Below, piece after piece: positions 43,031 to 52,018 of a stretch of 64,000 bases of DNA. Under the pieces are notes generated by a model. It searched no databases and was not told the DNA's origin. It saw only the letters and a program-made list of their open reading frames with translations. The translations under genes and the position numbers were made by a program. Source of the stretch: Halobacteriovorax sp. (GTDB lineage Bacteria > Bdellovibrionota > Bacteriovoracia > Bacteriovoracales > Bacteriovoracaceae). Numbering within the stretch: the stretch's first letter is position 1; each line of letters opens with the position of its first letter. Location of the stretch: contig PBIO01000017.1 in assembly GCA_002720865.1 (NCBI GenBank), positions 62,001 through 126,000 of the forward strand, in the 5' to 3' direction.

Positions 43031-44647
43031 ATGATGAGACTTTCAAAGACGCCATTCTTGGCCCTTGTTAGTTTATTTCTTCTCACTAATATAGTTATCA
43101 CATCACTAATTATTAGATCAGCACCTTCACCTAAAGAAGAAAAGCCTTACGCTCAAATTGTTGAAGAATATTGGCTTGAAACAAATTTAAGTAAGCAGGA
43201 CTCAACTATTCGTAGTCTTTATCCTGAATTAACTAAGAACTTTCCTCAATTAGTAGAAACTCATAAATTTTATTCAACGAATTTTAAAAAGAATCAAGTA
43301 GAAGGGATGGAATCTTTTAGTGAACTTACTATGAGAATTTTTTCATTTCATCAATTTACAAAAAGAAAAAACTGGCAAACCTTAACAAGAATGAGCTACC
43401 AGGCTCTTCAGCATTATGGATCAGCGCTGCAACGTTATATAACAGAGGACAAGCTCGACTTACAAAAAGTAATTATCTTTAACACAGAGATGAAGAACTT
43501 AACGAGAAATAGTCGACTCCGAAGAGAAGATCAAAACCTCGTCTTTTCTAAGATCAACGCTATTAATAGTAAGTTAAATAAAGTTGAGGACTATGTTGGT
43601 CGGAAAAACTCGTTAAATAAAATTAAAGGTGAACTGGCAAATGACCTTGCGAAACTGGCCAACTTCTCAAAACCAAAATCTGGATTTACAACTATTGATG
43701 AATTAACCAAACTACCCCCTAGCACACTAAAAAACTTATTAGTCCAATACCTAGTTGCTGGACTTATCTTTTTTGTAATGATGAATCTTTATCGGTCTAA
43801 AAAAGAAGTATTATTCTCAGCTACTTTCGATGAGAGTGAAACGGCTATGGCCTTACTTAACAAAAAAGGGCAGTTCAAATATATTAATAATACTTTCAAA
43901 GAGATCCTTCCATTTAATCAATATAACTTCTTAAATAATCTAAACTGGGAGAACTTCGAAAAGCTCTCCAGTATTGACTTTAAAACACCTATCAAACAGA
44001 TTAAGTCACCGTTGATAACTTCAGCAAAATTTAAAATTGATGATGAACTTAAATATTTCCTAGTTAAATTAACTCCTAGTCATGCACTAAAAGGCTATTC
44101 TCTTACTTTACTTCCAGAAACAGAGATTCAAACCTTTCAAGAGTTAAGAGACATTCCCGAATTCCAGCCGCCAGAATCAAAAGAGCGCATCCATATTTCT
44201 CATATCCTAGAAGACGTTATCGCTGATCTCTCACCGTTGTTTCAATCTAAACAGGTAGAACTTAGTTTAAATATTAAGGAAGATGATTTATTTTTAACTG
44301 GAAATATCCAAAGCACTTATAATGCTTTTTCTGGCTTCTTAAGAGATCTTATTTTAGCACTAGCACCAAAAAGTAAATCTAAAACTTTCGACCTCACTCT
44401 AGATCGAAATTTAGATGGAATAGTCTTAAGTGCTAATATTATGGATATAAAACTAGCTTCAACAATTCTAAAATCAAGCTTCAAAGTTGAGGAAAATGGA
44501 AAACTAAAAAAGAGAAGCCTAAATCAAGGAATTGAATTTTTAAAAAATTCGAACCTTGGGTTTGAAGTTGACTTTAATATGAAAAATAATTTTGACTTAG
44601 ATAATAAGTTTACGGGATCTAATATTTCAGTTGAAATGAGACAGTAA
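43031..44647 (+). CDS. Membrane sensor resembling a histidine kinase but without catalytic motifs
   Basis: Two membrane helices (residues 8-28 and near 236-254) enclose a helical extracytoplasmic domain. A PAS-like domain follows (ATFDESETAMALLNKKGQFKYINNTF). The C-terminal 170 residues align in layout with a kinase ATPase domain (HISHILEDVIADLSPLFQSKQVELSLNI), but no acceptor His/Asp pair, N box, DxGxG or G box is seen. It is probably a pseudo-kinase that passes a signal by protein contact. CGGAG precedes the ATG pair. It follows the BamA-like cluster in the same direction. Confidence 0.65.
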   Translation: MMRLSKTPFLALVSLFLLTNIVITSLIIRSAPSPKEEKPYAQIVEEYWLETNLSKQDSTIRSLYPELTKNFPQLVETHKFYSTNFKKNQVEGMESFSELTMRIFSFHQFTKRKNWQTLTRMSYQALQHYGSALQRYITEDKLDLQKVIIFNTEMKNLTRNSRLRREDQNLVFSKINAINSKLNKVEDYVGRKNSLNKIKGELANDLAKLANFSKPKSGFTTIDELTKLPPSTLKNLLVQYLVAGLIFFVMMNLYRSKKEVLFSATFDESETAMALLNKKGQFKYINNTFKEILPFNQYNFLNNLNWENFEKLSSIDFKTPIKQIKSPLITSAKFKIDDELKYFLVKLTPSHALKGYSLTLLPETEIQTFQELRDIPEFQPPESKERIHISHILEDVIADLSPLFQSKQVELSLNIKEDDLFLTGNIQSTYNAFSGFLRDLILALAPKSKSKTFDLTLDRNLDGIVLSANIMDIKLASTILKSSFKVEENGKLKKRSLNQGIEFLKNSNLGFEVDFNMKNNFDLDNKFTGSNISVEMRQ

Positions 44648-45604
44648 TTATTTTAAAAACCTTATGATTTCTTTTATGGCCTTATCTCTAATAGAGTCTT
44701 TCTCTTGAAAAATTTCGTGATAAGCATTTCTGAACCTTACTTTTTTACAATTAACCATTGTTGATGCAAATTCATTTTGTGCTTCCTCGTGAACATACTC
44801 ATCTTTCCCGGCCTGAAACATTAAAATAGGCATCTTGAGTACATGTCTCCCTTCTAAAGCTTGTTGAGAGCCTTTAAAGCCTTCTAATACCCAATTGGGT
44901 GAAGGGTCTGCAACAAAAAGACAAGGTTCTCTTTCTTCTATATACCTTGCTAACCTAAATCGATGTGGACAATGAGTTACTGAATTATTTTCAAAAGGTT
45001 CTTGCTCATCTTCCGTACCACCAGGCACGAAGCCATCTGCCATTCCTACTCTTTTCATGACTTTAAAAAGATTAGAAACAACCCAAGATGGAAAGGAGCG
45101 AGTTTTAATTTCCAGCATAGGCGAACCAAGAATTAGTCCATCCCAAAATTTTGGATTTCTTTGGGCGTGTAGCAACCCAACAATGGAGCCCATTGAGTGA
45201 GCAAGCATTACTTTCTTTTCGTATTTTTTTATTCTGCTGATTAAGCGGCCAGCTTCCTCTAAATCTAAAACATAATCAATAAAGTTTTCTACATGACCAA
45301 TTTTTTTATTTTCTAAAATCCTATCTGAGAACCCCTGACCTCTATGATCAACAATGACGATATCGTAACCTTCATATCTAAGATCATAGGCCATTTCAGC
45401 ATACTTTGCCGCAGGTTCTGTTCTCCCCGGTAATATGACTAAAAGCTTCTTATTTTTTTGATTAACAATTTGGGAAAAATGAATCCTGGTGCCATCATGA
45501 GCATCAAAATGTTTAGATTCCGCTACAGCATCGAAATAAGCGAGAATCTCTCCTTTTTCGTCATCTAAAAATATATTTGTAGCATTAGCTGAATTCTCTA
45601 ACAT
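44648..45604 (-). CDS. Lysophospholipase-like alpha/beta-hydrolase (PldB/monoacylglycerol lipase type)
   Basis: The 318-residue protein shows RIHFSQIV...LLVILPGRTEPAAKYAE, DHRGQGFSDR, the nucleophile elbow AHSMGSIVGL near residues 133-142, ILGSPMLE, an acid region FQAGKDEYV and a C-terminal His in RNAYHEIFQEKD. This is the pattern of PldB and monoglyceride lipases. No signal peptide is visible, so it acts in the cytoplasm or at the inner membrane. The stop directly abuts the stop of the convergent gene, leaving no intergenic base. Confidence 0.82.
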   Translation of the reverse strand: MLENSANATNIFLDDEKGEILAYFDAVAESKHFDAHDGTRIHFSQIVNQKNKKLLVILPGRTEPAAKYAEMAYDLRYEGYDIVIVDHRGQGFSDRILENKKIGHVENFIDYVLDLEEAGRLISRIKKYEKKVMLAHSMGSIVGLLHAQRNPKFWDGLILGSPMLEIKTRSFPSWVVSNLFKVMKRVGMADGFVPGGTEDEQEPFENNSVTHCPHRFRLARYIEEREPCLFVADPSPNWVLEGFKGSQQALEGRHVLKMPILMFQAGKDEYVHEEAQNEFASTMVNCKKVRFRNAYHEIFQEKDSIRDKAIKEIIRFLK

Positions 45605-45702
45605 GGCTCTATATCAATTATCCTTCAATCTTAATCGGCAAGAAAGGAGGAAAGTTAATCGAAGTTTGTAAAACTAATGTAAGAGTTCTTGAGTCAAGTA
45701 CT

Positions 45703-46149
45703 TTACTTTTTTATAATGAAATAACAACCAGTTAGAAGTAAGAGGACACCAAGGACTCTGTAGACGTCAATCTTATGCACTGGCATACCAAGTAAACCGT
45801 AATGATCCACTAGAGCTGTCATTAAAAGTTGACCAAGGACAACAAGCCCAAAAAATGCTGTGGAACCTATTTTAGGTAGAGCAAAAAGCGCACCCAAAAT
45901 AAAAATACTTCCAATAAGACCTCCAGTATAAAGGTACCAGGGCATAGAAGTTACTTTTTTAATCGTTGGAAGGGTGGCAGAGGAAAACATTAGGGCAATT
46001 ATGAATATAAGGCAACCTCCAAAAAAATTTACGAAGGCTGATAAAAATGGGTGTTCTAGTTTTTGAGACAAGCTGGCCGTTACGATACCTTGGAAAGGTA
46101 TAAGTAATCCTACTAAAAGGGCCAAGCCTATCATTGATACAAAACCCAT
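45703..46149 (-). CDS. YdcZ/DUF606-family small membrane transporter (DMT superfamily)
   Basis: The 148-residue protein contains five hydrophobic segments, with LIPFQGIVTASLSQKLEHPFLSAFVNFFGG at the start and LVVLGQLLMTALVDHYGLLGMP, both typical of the DUF606/YdcZ family. GGAGAAAG precedes the ATG. Substrate unknown. It is apparently transcribed alone. Confidence 0.83.
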   Translation of the reverse strand: MGFVSMIGLALLVGLLIPFQGIVTASLSQKLEHPFLSAFVNFFGGCLIFIIALMFSSATLPTIKKVTSMPWYLYTGGLIGSIFILGALFALPKIGSTAFFGLVVLGQLLMTALVDHYGLLGMPVHKIDVYRVLGVLLLLTGCYFIIKK

Positions 46150-46306
46150 TACACTTTCTCCAGGATTCTTTTAGAACTCCTTTTATTCTACTTTAATTTC
46201 AAGTTTTTTTCATAAGATTTCTTTTGCAATATACCAGAGAGGAATACACGGCCTTAAAATTAAAGCCTAAATCTACAATAGCCGAAATATAAGAACTGGA
46301 GAGATA

Positions 46307-46618
46307 ATGGCAGTGATCGACAACTTTAGAGGCATACTAACCGTATTCTCTGAATATTTTAGTGAAGGAAGTTCATCGAAGGAGCTTCTAGAAGAACTTG
46401 AACCTATATTCTCTAATCATATAAAAGGTTATCCTGGCCTCGTTTCCTATAATTTACACATTTCAATTGAAACTGATTCAGTTTTTAACTACTTTCAGTG
46501 GAAAGACGATGACTCCTATCAAAAGTTTTGTGAAGATGAGACGATTAGAAAAATGTTCTTAGAAATTTCTGGATTTAATGACAAATCATTCAAGACAAAA
46601 GTTGTTTTAGCCTCTTAA
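46307..46618 (+). CDS. ABM-domain (antibiotic biosynthesis monooxygenase-like) small protein
   Basis: The 103-residue protein has the dimeric ferredoxin-like pattern of ABM proteins: a helix with two acidic patches, IKGYPGLVSYNLHISIETDSVFNYFQWKDDDSYQKF, and a short C-terminal strand. Such proteins range from haem-degrading or quinone-modifying enzymes to ones of no known activity; no specific residues allow a choice. GGAGAGATA precedes the ATG. The next gene begins 17 bases later, so co-transcription with the DUF2723 pair is possible. Confidence 0.65.
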   Translation: MAVIDNFRGILTVFSEYFSEGSSSKELLEELEPIFSNHIKGYPGLVSYNLHISIETDSVFNYFQWKDDDSYQKFCEDETIRKMFLEISGFNDKSFKTKVVLAS

Positions 46619-46629
46619 AATGTTAAAAT
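46602..46629 (+). promoter_or_regulatory. Possible promoter giving a leaderless mRNA for the first DUF2723 gene
   Basis: TTGTTT (46602-46607) and TAAAAT (46624-46629) are followed by six bases and then GTG 46636, which has no ribosome site. Confidence 0.35.
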
Positions 46630-46635
46630 TCTAGA

Positions 46636-48615
46636 GTGCTAACAAAAAACTGGTTATTACCAATTTCTGGTGCTCTTGCACTTTTAGTTTTCTTTTTAAC
46701 TGGAACTCTCGACTCTGTTCCAGGTGGCGATTCCGCAATGTTCATCGGAGCCGCTTTTTCAAATGGAGTTGCACAACCTCCAGGCTATCCACTGATAACA
46801 TTGATTTATAAGTTCTTATTCTCAATTCCGGGAGATAGCGTTTTCTACATAAATTTTTCTTCTGGGTTTTTTAACACTGCAGCATCTTTAATTTTATACC
46901 TGCTATTTGAAAAATTACTTGAGTGCCGTTGGACGGCCATAGTATTGGCATGTTTTTTCTGCGTGCTTCCAATCGTATATAGGTACGGTGTAGTAGCAGA
47001 AGTCTTTGCCTTAAATAATTTTATTTGCTCAACCATTATCTACTTAACATACTCCTATTCTAAAGATCCAAAAGCTAAAACTATTTACCTTGGGGCTTTT
47101 TTCATAGGACTGGGAATAAGTAATCACCACAGCGTAATTCTGGTAGCACTTCCTTGCGTTCTCTATCTGATCTTTTATTATAAAAACCTTCTAAGTCCTA
47201 CAAAACTTCTAAAGTTAACGTCATTTATTATACTAGGACTGTCTCCCTACCTCTATCTTTTAATTGCTCCGACTTATGCAGGAGAGATCTCCTGGGGCAA
47301 TACCTCCACCATTGAAGGTTTCTTTCACCATTTTTTAAGAAAAGACTTCGGGACTTTTAGACTTACTGCCAGTGGTAAAGGTGGATTTTTAGCAAATATA
47401 TTTGAGTTTAGTAGTAATCTTCCCATAGAAAGCTATGCCATTTTTATAGTTTTTCCTCTCTATTGGATTTTTTATAGACTTAAAGCTAAGACCTTAAAAA
47501 AAATTGAATTTGAAGAACTTATTCTTTTGTCTTTTTTATTTTACATTTTCTTTTTCTTTAGCCTCTCGAATATAGACCTCGCAAACCCACTATTTAAAGA
47601 GGTCTTTATTCGCTTTTGGCAAATACCTCTCTTATTACTTCTCATAATATCATCTTTTGGAATAAAAATTCTAAGTCAAAAATATTCAAATTTTAAAAAG
47701 CAGATATTTTTCTTATTGCTTTTACTTGTTTGTATCAGAGGGTTTTATAGCTTCAAGGAAAGTTCAAGAAGAGGAAATTCAATCATCCACGATTACGGTA
47801 AAATCATGTTAACCTCCCTCCCTAATAAGGCCGTGCTATTTGCAACTGGCGACCTTCAAGTCAATATTTTGCGTTATTTACAAGTCGTAAAAAAAATTAG
47901 AACTGATATAACCATCTTACCCATCCCCCTGATGGATTTATCCTGGTTTCGCCAAATACACTCTAAGAAATCAACTGGCATTGAACTTCCACCTGGGCTC
48001 TACTCTAGGATAAAGAAGCCTGGTCACTATCAAATGCTAGATATCATCCAACTCAATCCACAAGAGAAATACTTTATCCTCCCTGATGCAGGAATTGTTA
48101 AGTCTAATCAAAATGCCGACTTAAGCTTACTGGAAATTTATAAGTGGGTCCCTCATGGATTTTTGTTTTCCTTACTCCCAAAAAGAGAACCAGTTAAAGC
48201 AAAAGATGTTATAAGGAATCACAACTGGGCCAAAGGACAATTTAAACCTGAAAACTATAGACCGATGGAAGAAGGAAGTTGGGAAGAGTTAGTATACAAG
48301 GTAGTCTATTGGAATGCCGAACGTTTTCATATGATATACCACACTCGAGAACTTAAAAATAATAATAACTATCAAAACAAAATTTTTCTTGCCAACCATA
48401 TCGAGGGGCTAAGAAATAAGCATAGTGTAATCCCTCCCGAATTTCTCAAAAACCTAGGATTACTCTACTATCAATTGATTGGAAAGCTACCTAAGGCAAA
48501 AACTAAGCTGCTTAGTGCCTGGGGAGAATATTATCAACATCATGCTGACAAGAGTAGCAAAGAGGCTAATGAAATAAAAAGAGCTCTCGATCATTTCTCA
48601 GGAGTGTCAAAATGA
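46636..48615 (+). CDS. DUF2723-family polytopic membrane protein, glycosyltransferase-like
   Basis: The 659-residue protein has about a dozen membrane helices in its first 400 residues. GGDSAMFIGAAFSNGVAQPPGYPLITLIYK near residues 30-59 is the DUF2723/TMEM260 signature, whose acidic pair is placed where GT-C glycosyltransferases bind metal and lipid-linked sugar. The C-terminal 250 residues are soluble. Eukaryotic TMEM260 is an O-mannosyltransferase, so a role in protein or surface glycosylation is plausible. The start is GTG 46636 without a ribosome site. It overlaps a paralogue by four bases. Confidence 0.78.
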   Translation: MLTKNWLLPISGALALLVFFLTGTLDSVPGGDSAMFIGAAFSNGVAQPPGYPLITLIYKFLFSIPGDSVFYINFSSGFFNTAASLILYLLFEKLLECRWTAIVLACFFCVLPIVYRYGVVAEVFALNNFICSTIIYLTYSYSKDPKAKTIYLGAFFIGLGISNHHSVILVALPCVLYLIFYYKNLLSPTKLLKLTSFIILGLSPYLYLLIAPTYAGEISWGNTSTIEGFFHHFLRKDFGTFRLTASGKGGFLANIFEFSSNLPIESYAIFIVFPLYWIFYRLKAKTLKKIEFEELILLSFLFYIFFFFSLSNIDLANPLFKEVFIRFWQIPLLLLLIISSFGIKILSQKYSNFKKQIFFLLLLLVCIRGFYSFKESSRRGNSIIHDYGKIMLTSLPNKAVLFATGDLQVNILRYLQVVKKIRTDITILPIPLMDLSWFRQIHSKKSTGIELPPGLYSRIKKPGHYQMLDIIQLNPQEKYFILPDAGIVKSNQNADLSLLEIYKWVPHGFLFSLLPKREPVKAKDVIRNHNWAKGQFKPENYRPMEEGSWEELVYKVVYWNAERFHMIYHTRELKNNNNYQNKIFLANHIEGLRNKHSVIPPEFLKNLGLLYYQLIGKLPKAKTKLLSAWGEYYQHHADKSSKEANEIKRALDHFSGVSK

Positions 48616-50642
48616 ATTTAATCGGCCCTAAAGATAAAAAGATTTTTTGGGTCCTGTTTGTTACTGTATTGGCCTATTATGGAATGAATTGCCCTCCCCG
48701 AGTAACAGTTGAAGATTCCGGTGATTTTATTATGGGCCTCTCTTCTTTAGGAATCGTTCACGGTCCCAGCTTTCCTCTTTTTACGATGCTTGGTTATATT
48801 TTTTCAAAAATACCCATAGGAGAGCTAGGCTTTAGACTTGCTTTTTTCAGTTCGATTTTTGGGGCATTAGGCATTAGCTTATTTTTCTGGTTACTCAGAC
48901 TGTTAAACCTTTCTTTCACAAGCTCAATTCTTTCTGTTTTGGCCGTAAGTTTAACCAGCATTTACATGGGCCAGAGTATAATTGTCGAAGTTTATAGCTT
49001 GAATATCGTTTTCATCTTACTTTTATTTATCCAATCTATCTATTCTAATAAAAACCCTAGTAATATAAACCTATTCACAATGGGGATAATTACCTCTTCT
49101 GGACTTATTCATCACTACCCTTTATTTATCTTGTCTTGTACTGGGCTTATTTTTTTATTTGATTGGAAAAAACTTAATAAGAACAATATTCCATGGGCCA
49201 TTGGAGGTTTTATAATTGGACTTCTTCCCTTCATATACCTAATAGTCCAAATGAAAAACCAAAATTTAGATTATAACTTTGGAAAAGTTTCGAATTGGGA
49301 AATGCTCTGGAAGCAATTTCTACGTAGAGGTTATGACAGTGTAGATAATGCTGGAGGTGGATTCTCAGACAAAGTATCCCTAAGTCTTTATTTGTTAAAA
49401 CAATTGGCCGTCGACCTTAGACTCCTGGTCATCTTGCTACCCATCGGAATATTCACAAGCTTTAAAGAAAAAAGATTACGTTTTGTTATGGTATCTTTTC
49501 TTTCAAGCTCCTTTTTAATTGTCTTTCTGCTTGGGTTTAAAAACTCTCCTCAGTACCAAGCCGTAATAAAGGCCTACTTAATGCCTTTTACATTATTTTC
49601 TGGAGTTTTTATTGCGCTTGCACTCGATAAGCTATCTTTAAAAAAAATCACCACCGCAGTCACAGCTATCTTATTAGTCGCGAATGGATTTCTCAACTTC
49701 AGGGACACTTCCCATTATAATGATAACTTTGTATACGAATGGGCCAAGAGCGGACTCGAGTCACTAGAACCAAACTCAGTACTTATTCTTTGTGGCCAGG
49801 AGCCTTACTCCCTTTACTATGTTAATAAATTTCTAGGAATAAGACCGGATGTTACAATTTATGACCGCTTAAGTATTATGACTAAAGATAATTTATATCA
49901 TCCGGTATTATTGTTTTGGAAAGTTAAAACTAAAAAGCAATTCAATACCTACCGTGATAAAATTGAAAAAATATTCATTAATGGAACAGATCGACCCGTA
50001 TATACGACTTGTCTAAATAAGTTTGAAAAGAAAGGGTTTATTTTAGTTCCTACGATTTATTTTAATCGAATTATAAATAAAGTACCTTTTAGTCAAACCG
50101 AAAATTCAAAGTATCTATCGCCTAGTGTTCTAAAGGCTGCTATAGAGGGTTACCCAAAAACAGAATACTGGTTAGACTCGATTAGAAATATGGTCTTATT
50201 TAATAGCTTTAAGTATTATCTAAATAATGATCCAACTAAAATCCCTGCTTTTTTAAATTCATTAAGTAAACACAAGAACTCCAGTGATCAAAACTTTACT
50301 CACTCAATGCTCGAGGAAATTTTAAAGTCTAAGGCTAAGCATTTGTATGAAGAAGTCTTTGACTGGGCTAAGAAGGCTCATGGAAATAAATCACTCCATC
50401 ATGCTAGCTATGGTAGACTATGTACCCTCTTGGCACAAAAAAACAATAATTCTAAAGCATACGAAAACTGTAAAATTTCTTTAAATTTAAGTCCGCCCTG
50501 CAATGTTTCCGTTTTAAATAATTTACTATTTCTAAGCTACAGAATGAAGAAACTATCAGAGGCTAAGGACTGGGCCTTGAAAATCAAAGTATGTAATCCT
50601 GACCACCCTGGTGCGAATTCTTTTTTAAACTCAATTAAATAA
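48612..50642 (+). CDS. Second DUF2723-family membrane protein with C-terminal TPR-like repeats
   Basis: It is a tandem paralogue of the preceding gene, joined by an ATGA overlap. The signature here reads VEDSGDFIMGLSSLGIVHGPSFPLFTMLGYIF. About a dozen membrane helices are followed by a soluble region (LCGQEPYSLYYVNKFLGIRPDVTIYD). At the end, about 75 residues look like TPR helices (YGRLCTLLAQKNNNSKAYENC). The two proteins may work as a pair, with different sugar donors or acceptors. Confidence 0.78.
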   Translation: MNLIGPKDKKIFWVLFVTVLAYYGMNCPPRVTVEDSGDFIMGLSSLGIVHGPSFPLFTMLGYIFSKIPIGELGFRLAFFSSIFGALGISLFFWLLRLLNLSFTSSILSVLAVSLTSIYMGQSIIVEVYSLNIVFILLLFIQSIYSNKNPSNINLFTMGIITSSGLIHHYPLFILSCTGLIFLFDWKKLNKNNIPWAIGGFIIGLLPFIYLIVQMKNQNLDYNFGKVSNWEMLWKQFLRRGYDSVDNAGGGFSDKVSLSLYLLKQLAVDLRLLVILLPIGIFTSFKEKRLRFVMVSFLSSSFLIVFLLGFKNSPQYQAVIKAYLMPFTLFSGVFIALALDKLSLKKITTAVTAILLVANGFLNFRDTSHYNDNFVYEWAKSGLESLEPNSVLILCGQEPYSLYYVNKFLGIRPDVTIYDRLSIMTKDNLYHPVLLFWKVKTKKQFNTYRDKIEKIFINGTDRPVYTTCLNKFEKKGFILVPTIYFNRIINKVPFSQTENSKYLSPSVLKAAIEGYPKTEYWLDSIRNMVLFNSFKYYLNNDPTKIPAFLNSLSKHKNSSDQNFTHSMLEEILKSKAKHLYEEVFDWAKKAHGNKSLHHASYGRLCTLLAQKNNNSKAYENCKISLNLSPPCNVSVLNNLLFLSYRMKKLSEAKDWALKIKVCNPDHPGANSFLNSIK

Positions 50643-50706
50643 ATTTTGACACTTTTATATTCTTATATAAACTATAACTATGTCTAATGAAATGATGAGG
50701 GAAGAT

Positions 50707-50871
50707 ATGAAAGCGGAAATTTTTAGCACTAGAGATGCTGCAAAATTACAATTTCAAATGAATAAGTTTTTAAAAGAAAATCCAGACCTAGAAATTGTTG
50801 AGCTTAAATATGGACACGTCTGTGATCATAATGGAGAAGAACTTTTCTCAGCTCTTTTGATTTATAAATAA
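50707..50871 (+). CDS. Small Cse60-like protein
   Basis: ATG 50707 is preferred to ATG 50680 because GAGGGA stands four to five bases before it and MKAEIFSTRDAAKLQFQMN matches the usual start of the Cse60/DUF2758 family. The 54 residues end with LEIVELKYGHVCDHNGEELFSALLIYK, the family's typical C-terminal pattern. Cse60 was named from sporulating Firmicutes, but this genome looks Gram-negative and non-sporulating. The stop overlaps the methyltransferase start in TAATG. Family call by memory of the pattern. Confidence 0.55.
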   Translation: MKAEIFSTRDAAKLQFQMNKFLKENPDLEIVELKYGHVCDHNGEELFSALLIYK

Positions 50872-51746
50872 TGGTAAATCTGGCTAACATTATTAGCCTA
50901 TTAGATGAGGGGGTCATCCCCTCATTCAAAGAAACCACTGCCCTTAACTTGGCTTCTACCTATAAAGAAATTTCTACACTCTCACATAAGAATAGTGACT
51001 TATTCCTATTAGGTGTTGAAAAGTTTTATGAGGAGAAAAGTCTTGGTGAAGAAATTAGAAGTTTTGACGATTTTTTTGAATTAGCTTTAATTTTTGATAG
51101 AGATAAAAATTCTATAAATCGTTTTTTTGACGCCTGTCTTGGACTAAGAACTATAGGAAATTTGGCGAAGTTTGATCAGATCGTTCAAGAAAAACAAAGT
51201 GGAATTGAAAAAGACCAAAGAGTCAGAGGAAGCTTTGAATACGCCCATACGCAGACCCATTATTCTTTATTAATGGATATCTTTAACTACTTAAGACCCG
51301 CATCTAAAAGTAGCATAGTCGATGTGGGGGCTGGCTTTGGCAGAGTCGGCTTCTTTTTGAATTTATGCTTTCCAGAACTCAATTATTTAGGTCTAGAAAT
51401 AGTTCAAGAAAGAGTTGAGTGCGCGGAGAAAATTAGTAAGAAAAATAATTTTAAAAATTGCCAGTTTCAAGTTCAGAATCTTGCAGAAGAAAGTTATGTG
51501 CTTCCAAAGGCTGACTTCTACTATTTTTATGACCCTCTCAATGAAAAAGACCTTAAAAAAGTAATTTTAGATTTAGAGAACCAGCATAAACTAAATGCCG
51601 CGAAGTTTTCAGTCATCGCATTGTCAGGTTACGATGATTTCCTCCTTGAGCACTTAAAAAAACAAAATTGGCTTCAGGTAGTAAGAAGCGTAGAGGATCA
51701 TTATTTTAAGCAAGCAGGATTGATTTTACAGACCATAAATACTTAA
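50871..51746 (+). CDS. SAM-dependent methyltransferase (class I)
   Basis: Residues 1-130 are helical and unrecognised. From about 145 a Rossmann methyltransferase domain begins: IVDVGAGFGRVGFFL (motif I), LNYLGLEIVQERVECAEK (motif II) and ADFYYFYDPLNEKDL (motif IV). The FYDPLNEKDL segment resembles DOT1-like and other protein or small-molecule methyltransferases; the acceptor is unknown. It is coupled to the small Cse60-like gene by a one-base overlap. Confidence 0.75.
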   Translation: MVNLANIISLLDEGVIPSFKETTALNLASTYKEISTLSHKNSDLFLLGVEKFYEEKSLGEEIRSFDDFFELALIFDRDKNSINRFFDACLGLRTIGNLAKFDQIVQEKQSGIEKDQRVRGSFEYAHTQTHYSLLMDIFNYLRPASKSSIVDVGAGFGRVGFFLNLCFPELNYLGLEIVQERVECAEKISKKNNFKNCQFQVQNLAEESYVLPKADFYYFYDPLNEKDLKKVILDLENQHKLNAAKFSVIALSGYDDFLLEHLKKQNWLQVVRSVEDHYFKQAGLILQTINT

Positions 51747-51805
51747 TATTGCTCAAAATCCGACTTAAATCATCAAGTTCCATATACTTCTTCCGATAAA
51801 GTTAT

Positions 51806-52018
51806 ATGAGACTAAACGCTATACCAAAAATTGATCCTTACCAATTGACCCGACAAACTTTAAAGGTTTTAAAGTTAAAAGGATCACAAGGTGGACAAAC
51901 TACTGCACTGGTTGAGAAATCAAATCATATTGCTAGTGCTAGTCAGGGTAATTTAAGTGTTACGGACTTTGGATTAACAACAGCTCCTCCTATTGCGAAA
52001 AAGCTGAACATTATCTAA
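51806..52018 (+). CDS. Possible small protein, unrecognised
   Basis: The frame of 70 codons has ordinary residue composition (MRLNAIPKIDPYQLTRQTLKV...) and fills the gap between the methyltransferase and the convergent outer-membrane protein, whose 3' end it overlaps by four bases. No ribosome site is visible. The ATG lies in a weak CATATA/TATATG inverted repeat. It has no signal peptide or known motif. Confidence 0.4.
   Translation: MRLNAIPKIDPYQLTRQTLKVLKLKGSQGGQTTALVEKSNHIASASQGNLSVTDFGLTTAPPIAKKLNII

Noticed and set aside
45640-45670. Perfect AGGAGG in the gap before the YdcZ gene
   Set aside because: No start codon with a useful open frame follows it; ATG 45677-45679 is immediately followed by a stop.
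50646-50678. TTGACA as a promoter for the small Cse60-like gene
   Set aside because: No -10-like hexamer at 16 to 18 bases; the nearest candidates are at 14 and 21.
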